Source of the DNA: Cytophagales bacterium | GTDB lineage: Bacteria > Bacteroidota > Bacteroidia > Cytophagales > UBA9547 | NCBI GenBank assembly: GCA_025360395.1 | Contig: JANYCH010000194.1 | Location: forward strand, 1-23,974 | Length of the DNA stretch: 23,974 nt | Direction of reading: 5' to 3' | Part shown: one piece after another, positions 1-6,750 of the stretch | Layout of the letters: each line of letters starts with the position of its first letter | Numbering within the stretch: the first letter of the stretch is position 1 | The notes under the pieces: generated by a model | The model's database searches: none | Told to the model about the DNA's origin: nothing | Seen by the model: only the letters and a program-made list of their open reading frames with translations | Translations under genes and position numbers: made by a program

Positions 1-521
1 CCTTCTTTTCCAACTTTAGCGAAAGCTGTAGCGATCAAATCACCAATAACTTCGTCATTGTTTGCAGAGATAGAAGCAATTTGTTTGATTTTATCAGAAT
101 CACTTCCAACCACTTTAGCTTGTTTTGCTAAGTCAGCAACGATAGCTTCAACTGCTTTATCGATACCGCGTTTCAAATCCATTGGATTTGCACCTGCAGC
201 CACGTTTTTCAAACCTGCGTTTACGATTGCCTGAGCAAGAACAGTAGCAGTTGTAGTTCCGTCACCAGCTGAATCAGCAGTTTTAGAAGCTACTTCTTTT
301 ACTAACTGAGCACCCATGTTTTCGATAGGGTCTTTCAGTTCAATGTCTTTAGCGACAGTAACACCATCTTTGGTGATAACAGGTGCGCCGAATTTTTTGT
401 CAAGGATTACGTTACGTCCTTTTGGTCCTAATGTTGATTTTACTGCATCTGCAAGGATGTCAACACCTCTTTTAAGTTTTTCGCGAGCTTCGCTATCGAA
501 TAACAGTCTTTTAGCTGCCAT
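1..521 (-). CDS. groL: Chaperonin GroEL (Hsp60), N-terminal 173 residues, cut by window edge
   Basis: Large subunit of the GroEL-GroES folding chamber, an ATP-driven cytosolic chaperonin. Translation from the ATG at 519-521 begins MAAKRLLFDSEAREKLKRG and stays open to the window edge. Family hallmarks are the phosphate-binding LGPKGRNV (residues 31-38), KDGVTVAKDI (51-60) and GDGTTTATVL (86-95) with the catalytic Asp87. The later apical domain and the C-terminus lie outside the window. It follows groES on the same strand after a gap of about 130 bases that contains a dispersed repeat and an AT-rich tandem (GTTAATAGTTAATA-like, about 532-560). The pair is probably transcribed from the groES promoter. 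Identity is secure; only completeness is unknown. Confidence 0.97.
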   Translation of the reverse strand, partial: MAAKRLLFDSEAREKLKRGVDILADAVKSTLGPKGRNVILDKKFGAPVITKDGVTVAKDIELKDPIENMGAQLVKEVASKTADSAGDGTTTATVLAQAIVNAGLKNVAAGANPMDLKRGIDKAVEAIVADLAKQAKVVGSDSDKIKQIASISANNDEVIGDLIATAFAKVGKE

Positions 522-624
522 AATTTTACTTAGTTAATAGTTAATAATGAATAGTTAATAGTTGTCTGGTGATTGATAGAGCCTTGTCTATCCCGGACGG
601 TATTTGAAAATGCTTTATTTAAAA

Positions 625-654
625 TCTAGTCTTGATACTCAATACTCAATACTA
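625..654 (-). repeat. Dispersed TAGTATTGAG repeat, copy A
   Basis: On the minus strand the copy opens with TAGTATTGAGTATTGAG and ends AGTATCAAGACTAGA. Its first three bases are the stop codon of groES. The same ending, AAGTATCAAGACTAGA, recurs at 6600-6615. It lies between groES and groEL. Confidence 0.75.
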
Positions 655-929
655 TAACACTGCAAAAATGTCAGACTCACGCATAATAAGGTAGTCTTTA
701 CCTTCCACTGCGATTTCTGTACCTGAATATTTTCCGTATAAAACGTGGTCACCAACTTTTACTGTCATTGGTTCGTCTTTTTTACCACCGCCAACTGCGA
801 TGATGATACCTTTCTGAGGCTTTTCTTTAGCTGTATCAGGGATGATAATTCAGAAGCAGTTTTAGATTCAGCAACTGCAGGCTCAACCAGAACTCTGTCT
901 GCCAACGGTTTAATGTTTACATTAGCCAT
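652..929 (-). pseudogene. groES: Co-chaperonin GroES with a single-base frameshift
   Basis: GroES is the heptameric lid of the GroEL chamber. From the ATG at 927-929 the frame reads MANVNIKPLADRVLVEPAVA and on to SKTAS, then shifts at about 849-852 and stops after 54 codons. In the next frame the family sequence resumes as PDTAKEKPQKG, continues through VGDHVLYGKYSGTEI, and ends RESDIFAVL-TAG at 652-654. The span is 278 bases; adding one base gives exactly 92 codons plus stop, a normal GroES length. The simplest reading is loss of one G of a GG pair (expected A-S-G-I-I-I-P; sense strand shows TCTGAATT instead of TCTGGAATT). GroES is normally essential, so a base-call or assembly error is the first explanation; a real mutation with a second copy elsewhere is the alternative. 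The stop codon is the first TAG of a dispersed repeat. Confidence 0.9.
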
Positions 930-969
930 ATAAAATAATTTTAGTTTTACTTATTAGTGATAGCCAAAG

Positions 970-1012
970 TGCATATTTTATGCCAAAATCCCATTGCCTG
1001 ACAAAATTTCAG
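970..1012 (-). promoter_or_regulatory. Candidate groES promoter: -24/-12-like element with upstream inverted repeat
   Basis: On the minus strand, TTGGCAT-AAAAT-ATGCA (970-986) has the GG-N10-GC spacing of sigma-54 promoters, with one mismatch in the -12 box. The transcript would start near 958, about 29 bases before groES. Directly upstream, CTGAAATTTTGTCAG (998-1012) is a short imperfect inverted repeat with CTGA/TCAG ends, which could bind an activator or repressor. No TAnnTTTG -7 box is visible between cmk and groES. This is a motif match only. Confidence 0.35.
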
Positions 1013-1021
1013 ACTAAAATA

Positions 1022-1702
1022 TTATGGAATGACTTTACCCAGGTATAAGTTGACAACATAGTCTACCTGTTCATTGATTGTTATATAAGATGTATCTAAA
1101 ATATATGCGTCTTCTGCCTTACACAAAGGATTTTCCTTTCGGGTGGTATCTATTCTATCCCTTTCATTTAGGTTTAAAATAATTTCAGGGAGGGTAACTT
1201 CTTCACCTTTTTCAAATAATTCCTGTTGACGGCGCGCAGCCCTGATGTTTATATCTGCCGTTACAAATACTTTAAGTTCTGCATTCGGAAAAACATTTGT
1301 TCCAATGTCACGACCATCCATCACTACGGCACCTTTTTTGGCCATTCTTCTTTGCTGCTCAACAAGGGTTTTACGAACTTGCGGAAGAGCACTAACCTGA
1401 CTCACCTTATCTGAAACATACATTTTCCTTATTTCCTCCTCAGCATTGAGATTGTTTAGAAATATGTCGTTATTTCCGGTGAGGGGATTGTAAATAAAAT
1501 TCAGGTGAATGTTCAATAAAGCCTTGTCTACTTCTTTCGGATTAGACAGGGAAATAAAGTTCTCTAAAAAATATAAGGTAGTTGCCCTGTACATAGCTCC
1601 TGTATCGATGTACAGATAGTTAAGTTTGGCAGCTACCTTCTTTGCTGTTGTACTTTTACCGCAACCCGAATATCCGTCGATTGCGATAATGATCTTTCGC
1701 AT
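1022..1702 (-). CDS. cmk: Cytidylate kinase
   Basis: Phosphorylates CMP and dCMP with ATP in pyrimidine nucleotide salvage and synthesis; cytosolic. The 226-residue protein starts MRKIIIAIDGYSGCGKSTTA, where GYSGCGKST (10-18) is the P-loop. YIDTGAMYRA (31-40) is the family's substrate-side motif and DGRDIGTNVFP (129-139) the conserved CMP-binding segment. RAARRQQE (154-161) supplies the lid arginines. Length is normal for bacterial Cmk. The start codon lies three bases after the stop of a 43-codon lipoprotein gene, so the two are probably one transcript. The downstream gap to groES is 92 bases and shows no clear terminator. Confidence 0.96.
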   Translation of the reverse strand: MRKIIIAIDGYSGCGKSTTAKKVAAKLNYLYIDTGAMYRATTLYFLENFISLSNPKEVDKALLNIHLNFIYNPLTGNNDIFLNNLNAEEEIRKMYVSDKVSQVSALPQVRKTLVEQQRRMAKKGAVVMDGRDIGTNVFPNAELKVFVTADINIRAARRQQELFEKGEEVTLPEIILNLNERDRIDTTRKENPLCKAEDAYILDTSYITINEQVDYVVNLYLGKVIP

Positions 1703-1705
1703 TAA

Positions 1706-1837
1706 TTATTTCTTCTTCTCCAAGGTTTTCTTAGGCTTTCCAGCACCCCAGGTTTCCTTGTGAGGTCCTCTTTGACATGCTGCCGACAGTACAGAAATGA
1801 GGGCAATTACTCCAAATAATTTTTCTATTCTATTCAT
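1706..1837 (-). CDS. Small lipoprotein, 43 residues, upstream of cmk
   Basis: An ATG at 1835-1837 opens a 43-codon frame ending in TAA at 1706-1708. It begins MNRIEKLFGVIALISVLSAA followed by Cys21, a classic lipoprotein signal with lipobox L-S-A-A-C. The mature part is only 23 residues: CQRGPHKETWGAGKPKK, then a short basic tail. Strong signal-peptide composition, tight coupling to cmk (three bases) and a -7-like TATTTTTG just upstream (1855-1862) argue that it is real despite its size. It would be anchored in an envelope membrane. The function is unknown. A WGAGKPKK-like ending resembles small uncharacterised Bacteroidota lipoproteins as I recall them, but I cannot check this. Confidence 0.72.
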   Translation of the reverse strand: MNRIEKLFGVIALISVLSAACQRGPHKETWGAGKPKKTLEKKK

Positions 1838-1854
1838 ACCTTTTAAATTGTAAG

Positions 1855-1862
1855 CAAAAATA
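1855..1862 (-). promoter_or_regulatory. Possible -7 element for the small lipoprotein-cmk unit
   Basis: TATTTTTG on the minus strand matches TAnnTTTG and would place the transcript start about 12 bases before the lipoprotein ATG. No TTG lies at a good -33 distance, so this is tentative. Confidence 0.3.
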
Positions 1863-1885
1863 TAAAAATATAAATGGGAAAGAAA

Positions 1886-1917
1886 AAAAAAGCCACAACA
1901 AAAATTGTGGCTTTTTT
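1886..1917 (-). terminator. Intrinsic terminator after the 312-residue lipoprotein gene
   Basis: Perfect 13-bp arms (1886-1898 and 1905-1917, core GCCACAA/TTGTGGC) surround a 6-base loop. An A-run on the plus strand at 1883-1891 gives the minus-strand transcript a U tract. Flanking A/T runs on both sides could let it work in both directions. Confidence 0.88.
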
Positions 1918-1939
1918 CAAAAAAAACTTTAAATGAGTA

Positions 1940-2878
1940 TTATTTAACTTTTAAACCGTTAAATACACCAAGAAACATCATAGCACTTGTTGCTTTTTTA
2001 GCTGCAGCAAATCCAATTAAAATTCCACCCAAAGGAGGGTTGCTGGTTCCTTTACCCAACCCTAACATAAAAATGAAACTTGAACCACCTTTACCGTCTG
2101 CAGAACCCATAAATTTGGTTCCGTTAGAAATTACATAATCCTTATCAGTAAGTTTAGTTGTAATAAGCAAAGAATAAGCTCCGCTTTCAACATAAGACTG
2201 CTCATCCATGTAAAAACCAAAAAAACCAGGGCTGTCGCCAGTTACGGAAACCTTTGACCCTATTTGATTTCCGTCAGCTGGACCTTCTTTTTTAGCAGAA
2301 AGTATTCCAAATGTTTCAAAAGCGCCTTTAGGTAATTTCGCAACATTCAATTTAGGAGCAAACACATAATCTTCACCAGGCTTGTTACCATTGAAAAGGA
2401 TATTAAACGTTTCTTCGCCAAATAATAATTTAAAAGGATTATTGTCCTGATTGGTAAACCAGGAAATAATTTCTTTATAGTTACTTGAATTTATATAGAT
2501 CGTAATGCCATAAAAACCACCACCTTTTGTTCCTGGAACTTTTAAAGGAGTTTTAGAAATCCTTGCATTTCCATTAAGGGGATTTGAAACATAAAGCTCC
2601 CCGTTTTCACTTTCTAAAAGTACTTGTTTGTCGCCATGTGATAAAATCACTGCATTTTCAGAAACATTAGTAGCGGTAAGGCCAGAAGCATTAATCGCTG
2701 CCGCAACTTCATCCAAATAATTAGAATTCCCGGCAGAGAATTGTGCAATGGCTTTTGGCATTCTTAAAGTAGTTGTATCACCTATAGTTCCATTTGAAAC
2801 AGGTTTTACCTCTTCTTTCTTTTTGCAGCATCCAAAGGCAATTAAAAGTACACTAAGAGCTATAATTATCTTTTTCAT
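1940..2878 (-). CDS. Lipoprotein of unknown function, 312 residues
   Basis: The protein begins MKKIIIALSVLLIAFGCCKK, a short basic n-region, hydrophobic core and Cys17/Cys18, consistent with a lipoprotein signal of the relaxed Bacteroidota kind, followed by charged KKKEEVK. The mature part is rich in Gly, Ser and Asn with alternating hydrophobic residues, suggesting a beta-rich soluble domain. About residues 270-305 (FIFMLGLGKG, then GGILIGFAAAKKATSAMMFLG) are strongly hydrophobic and Gly/Ala-rich, which could pack into or against a membrane. I recognise no family. It has its own terminator downstream, and a hairpin just upstream closes the neighbouring barrel gene, so it is probably transcribed alone. 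Confidence 0.85.
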   Translation of the reverse strand: MKKIIIALSVLLIAFGCCKKKEEVKPVSNGTIGDTTTLRMPKAIAQFSAGNSNYLDEVAAAINASGLTATNVSENAVILSHGDKQVLLESENGELYVSNPLNGNARISKTPLKVPGTKGGGFYGITIYINSSNYKEIISWFTNQDNNPFKLLFGEETFNILFNGNKPGEDYVFAPKLNVAKLPKGAFETFGILSAKKEGPADGNQIGSKVSVTGDSPGFFGFYMDEQSYVESGAYSLLITTKLTDKDYVISNGTKFMGSADGKGGSSFIFMLGLGKGTSNPPLGGILIGFAAAKKATSAMMFLGVFNGLKVK

Positions 2879-2909
2879 GTTTGTTAATTTAATTTGATAA
2901 ATGTAAAAA

Positions 2910-2937
2910 AGATCGACCAGGTGAACCTGGCCGATCT
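2910..2937 (-). terminator. Intrinsic terminator after the 346-residue barrel gene
   Basis: Arms AGATCG and CCAGG pair with CCTGG and CGATCT across one A:C mismatch and a TGAA loop. The A-run at 2905-2910 gives a U tract on the minus-strand transcript. It lies 20 bases beyond the TAA at 2958. Confidence 0.85.
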
Positions 2938-2957
2938 AGATTAGGACTATTTGTTTA

Positions 2958-3998
2958 TTAAAACCAGAAACCGAAACGGAAAGCAGCGTTAACAGCTGGT
3001 GCAATGTTCCAGTTATTGTCTTTGTTTTCAGTAACTTTAGATGAGCCAGTAGTAACTGGTGCAGGCACTGCTGGAGTTGGAGTACCGTTTGTTGTTGTGG
3101 TTGTATTTATAAGTGTATATTTCTCTTCAGCCGTTACTTTTTTGTATGCAGTGTTTGCATAACCCCAGCTTACTTCAAGTCCAAGGTAAAGGCCTTTTGT
3201 GATATAATAATCAGCTCCCAATACACCCATGATACCAAGTCTTGTATATGCCCTTGCTCCATCATTACGTAGTGCATCGCCATTTTTCTTATTAAATGTA
3301 GGGCTAACTAGGTTAGTTCCGTTTGAAGACCAATCTGTAGCAGGACCTAAGTCTGAAAGATCACCTAAATTCTGACCCTTAACTTCATATGTGTAATCTC
3401 CTGTAGTGCTTTGAGAACCGGAAAGAGGAGTTCCATTATTAGAACCGGAAGTAGAAGATGAACCTGGAGTTCCAGTAATTTTACCTTTAGCAGATTGCAT
3501 TGCAAAATCAATATAACCACCATAGTAAACAGATAATCTCTCGCTTACAGCTTTATGGAACTCAAGACCTGGGGCAATTGCCACCATAAACCTGTTTGAA
3601 TTAAGTTTATATTGTGTAGGTGTAGTTGATCCCGAATTTGAAGTGTTTACACCTGTTCCGGTCGTACTGTTTGAAAAATCCTGGGTACTACCTAAATCCT
3701 GATTTGATTTAGAGGCATCAATTGAAAAGTTCAAACGGAAAGCAAGGCTTTCGTTGATGAAATAACGAAAACGAAGAGAAGGGATACCAGTTTCAGAGCC
3801 ACTTAATGAAAATGGAGTTGCTCCACCGCCAGAAAAAGGAGATGCAGCCAATACCTCAACAGTAATGTTACCTGCAGAAGGTTTGAATTCGCTACCTGAT
3901 GGTAAAGCTGCTGCTGGTGCTGTAGTTGTTGCATCCTGTGCGTTAACAGATAATGCCAAAGCCGTAAATAAGCCTAAAGAAATTAATGATTTTTTCAT
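2958..3998 (-). CDS. Outer-membrane beta-barrel protein, 346 residues
   Basis: MKKSLISLGLFTALALSVNA followed by Q is a clear Sec signal peptide of the A-Q type. The mature sequence alternates amphipathic strands (SLRFRYFINESLAFRLNFSI, YYITKGLYLGLEVSWGY) with long Thr/Ser/Gly/Asn-rich loops, and ends NAAFRFGFWF, a typical aromatic barrel terminus. Loops around residues 105-130, 170-200 and 295-320 are low-complexity (for example TTTTTNGTPTPAVPAPV) and are probably surface-exposed. An outer-membrane location is confident; ligand and role are unknown. It is monocistronic by its flanking gaps: a hairpin terminator downstream and about 215 bases of AT-rich gap upstream. Confidence 0.85.
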   Translation of the reverse strand: MKKSLISLGLFTALALSVNAQDATTTAPAAALPSGSEFKPSAGNITVEVLAASPFSGGGATPFSLSGSETGIPSLRFRYFINESLAFRLNFSIDASKSNQDLGSTQDFSNSTTGTGVNTSNSGSTTPTQYKLNSNRFMVAIAPGLEFHKAVSERLSVYYGGYIDFAMQSAKGKITGTPGSSSTSGSNNGTPLSGSQSTTGDYTYEVKGQNLGDLSDLGPATDWSSNGTNLVSPTFNKKNGDALRNDGARAYTRLGIMGVLGADYYITKGLYLGLEVSWGYANTAYKKVTAEEKYTLINTTTTTNGTPTPAVPAPVTTGSSKVTENKDNNWNIAPAVNAAFRFGFWF

Positions 3999-4155
3999 GA
4001 TTTTTTTAAAAAGTGTTAAACTAAAGTAATACTTGGGTTACTATTAAATAAAAACATTGCAAGTATATGGCAATTAATATTATCTAGCAATAGTTAATTG
4101 TAAAATTAAATGGACAAATATATTCAAAAAACATATATAAAAGTATAAATTACTT

Positions 4156-4180
4156 ATTATCAATATGTTATATTGATAAT
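4156..4180. repeat. 25-base palindrome in the 3999-4213 gap
   Basis: ATTATCAATAT, GTT, ATATTGATAAT is a perfect 11-bp inverted repeat with a 3-base spacer. It lies 34 bases downstream of the metallopeptidase stop and about 160 bases upstream of the barrel gene. It lacks GC pairs and a T tract, so it could be a protein-binding site or a weak hairpin. The remainder of this 215-base gap is AT-rich with no other feature I can support. Confidence 0.6.
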
Positions 4181-4213
4181 GCAATCTCATAAATTTTCTT
4201 ACATTGGGATTAT

Positions 4214-5146
4214 TTATAGGTACTTAATCAAAATATCATATAAACTAAACATTGCCTCAATATCGGATTTATTTACTTTTTCCAGAGGCGAATGGACATT
4301 TTCTTCTGCCGCGCCAATGAAAACCCAATCAACCGGATAGGGGCATGATTGCAATTCTTTCCCATCAGAGCCGCCACTTCCCTCAACTTCTAATTGAAAT
4401 GGAATATCATGTGCATTTGCTATATTGATTACCTGATTTAAAAAACTTTTGCGAGGAATCCTGCTATCCCGCATTGAAATAGCGACTCCCTTGCCCAATT
4501 TCACTCCTTCTGTTGCCCAGGTTATGTCACACACCAGGTTATTTTTGATCTTATAGTTTTCCCATAAATATTTAACCAAAAATGGAACAGTCCCTCCGCC
4601 ATGTTCTTCATAACAAGAGAATACGATTGCACCATTTTCTATTTTTTCACAAAGCATCAGCGAAACAAATACACCAAGCCTGTTATCCATATAACAACTT
4701 TGTATAGTTGTATCAGTTTCTTTCCAATTACTTTTAAAGACTAATTCAGTCCCCCTGTCTATTTCACGCTGAAAATCGCAACACAAAAACCCCTCTTCAA
4801 GGTCTGCAATGATCTTGGTTTCTATTTCTCCTTTGCTGTCCCTGCCTACCAATTCGTATCCTGTAACGGCCTCCGGGCCTCCTATCAGGACTAATTTATT
4901 ATCATAGCGAACAGTAAACCCTATTGAGTCCATGTGGGTATAAACTGCGGTTTTGGGGTTTCCAAAAACGAGGATGATACAATCCTGAAAACCTTCACCG
5001 GATAATATTTTAGGTTCAGACTTCCACTCCTGCTTATTGAGTTCTACATAATTCAAAATGAAATTTTTCAACTCGGCTTCATTTCCCGAAGGTGAATGGA
5101 TTGAACAAAGCGTTTTGAGTAAATCGTAGTTTTCAATATTGTACAT
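4214..5146 (-). CDS. M42-family-like metallopeptidase (aminopeptidase), 310 residues
   Basis: Predicted cytosolic di-zinc aminopeptidase/glutamyl aminopeptidase fold. The metal and catalytic residues of the M28/M42 group are visible in order: H71 and D73 in YTHMDSIGF, bridging D154 in DNRLG, catalytic/ligand pair E180-E181 in CYEEHGGG, D207 in VCDITWATEG and H285 in VHSPLE. SIHSPSGNEAEL at the N-terminus is also typical of M42 proteins. At 310 residues it is somewhat shorter than many M42 enzymes (about 340-360). It is transcribed divergently from the E2 gene, and a perfect -7 box TAACTTTG (5179-5186) lies 33 bases upstream. The substrate cannot be told from sequence. Assignment to the metallopeptidase superfamily is firm, to M42 likely. 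Confidence 0.88.
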   Translation of the reverse strand: MYNIENYDLLKTLCSIHSPSGNEAELKNFILNYVELNKQEWKSEPKILSGEGFQDCIILVFGNPKTAVYTHMDSIGFTVRYDNKLVLIGGPEAVTGYELVGRDSKGEIETKIIADLEEGFLCCDFQREIDRGTELVFKSNWKETDTTIQSCYMDNRLGVFVSLMLCEKIENGAIVFSCYEEHGGGTVPFLVKYLWENYKIKNNLVCDITWATEGVKLGKGVAISMRDSRIPRKSFLNQVINIANAHDIPFQLEVEGSGGSDGKELQSCPYPVDWVFIGAAEENVHSPLEKVNKSDIEAMFSLYDILIKYL

Positions 5147-5178
5147 ATTAATAAGTTTCCTATAAGAGTTCTATGTTT

Positions 5179-5186
5179 CAAAGTTA
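5179..5186 (-). promoter_or_regulatory. -7 element for the metallopeptidase gene
   Basis: TAACTTTG on the minus strand fits TAnnTTTG exactly and would start transcription near 5173, giving a leader of about 27 bases. The nearest upstream TTG is only 14 bases away, shorter than usual, so the -33 part is uncertain. Confidence 0.4.
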
Positions 5187-5194
5187 GAATTGAA

Positions 5195-5227
5195 TTGATA
5201 CAATTTTTAAATAAATACTTATGTTTG
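5195..5227 (+). promoter_or_regulatory. Promoter for the 2-oxo acid dehydrogenase E2 gene
   Basis: TTG (5195-5197) and TATGTTTG (5220-5227, exact TAnnTTTG) are separated by 22 bases, slightly longer than ideal. The transcript would start near 5233, so a dispersed repeat copy (5235-5260) would make up most of the leader before the ATG at 5280. Confidence 0.42.
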
Positions 5228-5234
5228 GTATTAA

Positions 5235-5260
5235 TAGTATTGCGTAGTGTGTATTGCGTA
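5235..5260 (+). repeat. Dispersed TAGTATTG repeat, copy D
   Basis: TAGTATTGCGTAGTG, then TGTATTGCGTA. It shares AGTATTGCGTAGTG with copy C (14141-14154) near the RND pump gene. It lies 20 bases before the E2 start codon; copy B lies at that gene's stop, so the gene is flanked by same-orientation copies. Confidence 0.65.
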
Positions 5261-5279
5261 ATTCCATAAAAAAAGAACA

Positions 5280-6581
5280 ATGGGTTTAGTAGAAATGGTA
5301 ATGCCCAAAATGGGTGAAAGCATTATAGAAGCAACTATATTAAAATGGCTTAAAAAGCCTGGTGATGTTATAAAAAAAGACGAGTCCATTCTGGAAGTCG
5401 CCACTGATAAGGTAGATACAGAAGTGCCTAGTTTGGTTTCAGGTATATTAAGCCAGGTTTTGTTTCAGGAAGGCGATGTGGTTTCTGTTGGAAAAGCAAT
5501 TGCTTTAATAGAAAATGAGAGCATTGCTACTGCAGTAACCCCGATTTCAACTCCTGTTATAGAAGAAAAAAAACCAGATATTCTTGTCCCCGCATCGAAG
5601 CCAGCAGAAGTTTCCAAAGATCCTAACAGGTTTTATTCTCCCCTGGTAATGAACATTGCCCGTCAGGAAGGGATTACAAATCAGGAACTTGACAAAATAG
5701 AAGGTACCGGCAGGGATAACCGGGTAACCAAAGCCGATATAATTGCTTATGTAGATTATAGAAAAAGCAATTCAGTAAATGATGATAAGCCAAAAGCAGA
5801 AACTGGCAGTAATGGAATAACTACAGAAAAGCCTGCATTTGTTAATAAACCAGCGGTATCTATGTCTGGTGTAAAGGAAATTATAGAAATGGACCGCATG
5901 CGGAAAATGATTGCGGAGCGGATGCTAGATTCTGTTAAAATTTCCCCACATGTAACTTCTTTTGTTGAAGCTGATGTCACTAATATGATGTTGTGGCGCA
6001 ACAAGATGAAAAAGGAGTTCATGGAAAAAGAAGGTGATGCCCTTACCTTAACCCCGATTTTCATTGAGGCCCTTGCCAAAACCCTGAAAGATTTTCCTAT
6101 GGTAAATGCTTCTGTGGATGGGGACAGGATTTTGGTTAAAAAAGATATAAACGTTGGCATGGCTGTGGCACTGCCAAGTGGCAATCTGATAGTTCCTGTA
6201 GTAAAAAATGCTGACCAATTTAATATGGTGGGCCTTACAAAAAGAGTGAATGACCTGGTAAAAAGGGCAAGGGTAAATGGATTAACACCTGATGAAGTTA
6301 CAGGCGGTACATATACTATGTCAAATGTAGGTACGTTTGGAAACCTGATGGGTACCCCGATTATTGTGCAACCTCAAATAGGAATAATGGCATTTGGCGT
6401 TGTGCAGAAGAAACCAGTGGTAATTGAAACACCACAAGGCGACAGCATTGGTATCAGGCACATGATGTTCCTTTCACATTCTTATGACCACAGGGTGGTT
6501 GACGGTGCACTTGGAGGAATGTTTGTAAGAAAAGTAGCTGATTACCTGGAAGAATTCGATGTAACGAGGGGGCTTTATTAG
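5280..6581 (+). CDS. 2-oxo acid dehydrogenase E2 subunit (dihydrolipoamide acyltransferase)
   Basis: Core acyltransferase of a 2-oxo acid dehydrogenase complex: it carries the acyl group on a lipoyl arm from E1 to coenzyme A. Domains in the 433 residues: lipoyl domain 3-78 with lipoyl Lys44 in EVATDKVDTEVPS; E1/E3-binding domain about 119-157 (YSPLVMNIARQEGI through GRDNRVTKADI); catalytic domain about 197-430 with HRVVDG (His404, Asp408). A Lys/Pro-rich linker spans 158-195. There is a single lipoyl domain. DTEVPS is the style seen in branched-chain or 2-oxoglutarate E2 subunits of Bacteroidota, but substrate cannot be fixed because E1 and E3 genes are not adjacent. The gene stands alone, with a TAG stop inside a dispersed repeat. 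Confidence 0.93.
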   Translation: MGLVEMVMPKMGESIIEATILKWLKKPGDVIKKDESILEVATDKVDTEVPSLVSGILSQVLFQEGDVVSVGKAIALIENESIATAVTPISTPVIEEKKPDILVPASKPAEVSKDPNRFYSPLVMNIARQEGITNQELDKIEGTGRDNRVTKADIIAYVDYRKSNSVNDDKPKAETGSNGITTEKPAFVNKPAVSMSGVKEIIEMDRMRKMIAERMLDSVKISPHVTSFVEADVTNMMLWRNKMKKEFMEKEGDALTLTPIFIEALAKTLKDFPMVNASVDGDRILVKKDINVGMAVALPSGNLIVPVVKNADQFNMVGLTKRVNDLVKRARVNGLTPDEVTGGTYTMSNVGTFGNLMGTPIIVQPQIGIMAFGVVQKKPVVIETPQGDSIGIRHMMFLSHSYDHRVVDGALGGMFVRKVADYLEEFDVTRGLY

Positions 6582-6615
6582 TATTGAGTACTTAGTAGTA
6601 AGTATCAAGACTAGA
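6579..6615 (+). repeat. Dispersed TAGTATTGAG repeat, copy B, with a partial copy beyond
   Basis: Starts at the TAG stop of the E2 gene with TAGTATTGAGTACTTAGTAG and ends AAGTATCAAGACTAGA, the ending also found in copy A. A diverged copy TAGTATTTAGTAGAAAGTAA follows at 6649-6668. The rest of the gap to 6747 holds only the GTCAACTG-type repeat listed separately. Confidence 0.75.
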
Positions 6616-6713
6616 GTGAGCCATATTGCATCCTGATTCTCTGCTCAATAGTATTTAGTAGAAAGTAATTAGTTTTAGGAAAGACTGCAATGAAAAGATC
6701 TGGTTTGCTTCAC

Positions 6714-6750
6714 CGTCAACTGTTCACTGTCAACTCGCAACCTGCAACTA
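6714..6750. repeat. GTCAACTG-type intergenic repeat abutting the polX stop
   Basis: GTCAACTGTTCACTGTCAAC, then TCGCAACCTGCAACTA: short imperfect units, the last bases being the complement of the polX TAG stop (6748-6750). It looks like a second low-complexity intergenic repeat type; only this copy is visible in the window. Confidence 0.5.

Noticed and set aside
745..933. 62-codon plus-strand frame across groES
   Set aside because: The opposite strand encodes clear GroES sequence on both sides of the frameshift; the plus-strand frame is a shadow.
5068..5280. 70-codon minus-strand frame covering the divergent promoter gap
   Set aside because: It overlaps the metallopeptidase start in another frame, and its translation follows the repeat and AT-rich gap sequence rather than any protein family.
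5756..6184. 142-codon minus-strand frame opposite the E2 gene
   Set aside because: Antisense to the linker and catalytic domain of a well-recognised enzyme; no motif or promoter of its own.
5235..6673. CRISPR array from the short repeats around the E2 gene
   Set aside because: The units are degenerate, not regularly spaced, have no spacers of uniform size, and no cas genes are nearby.
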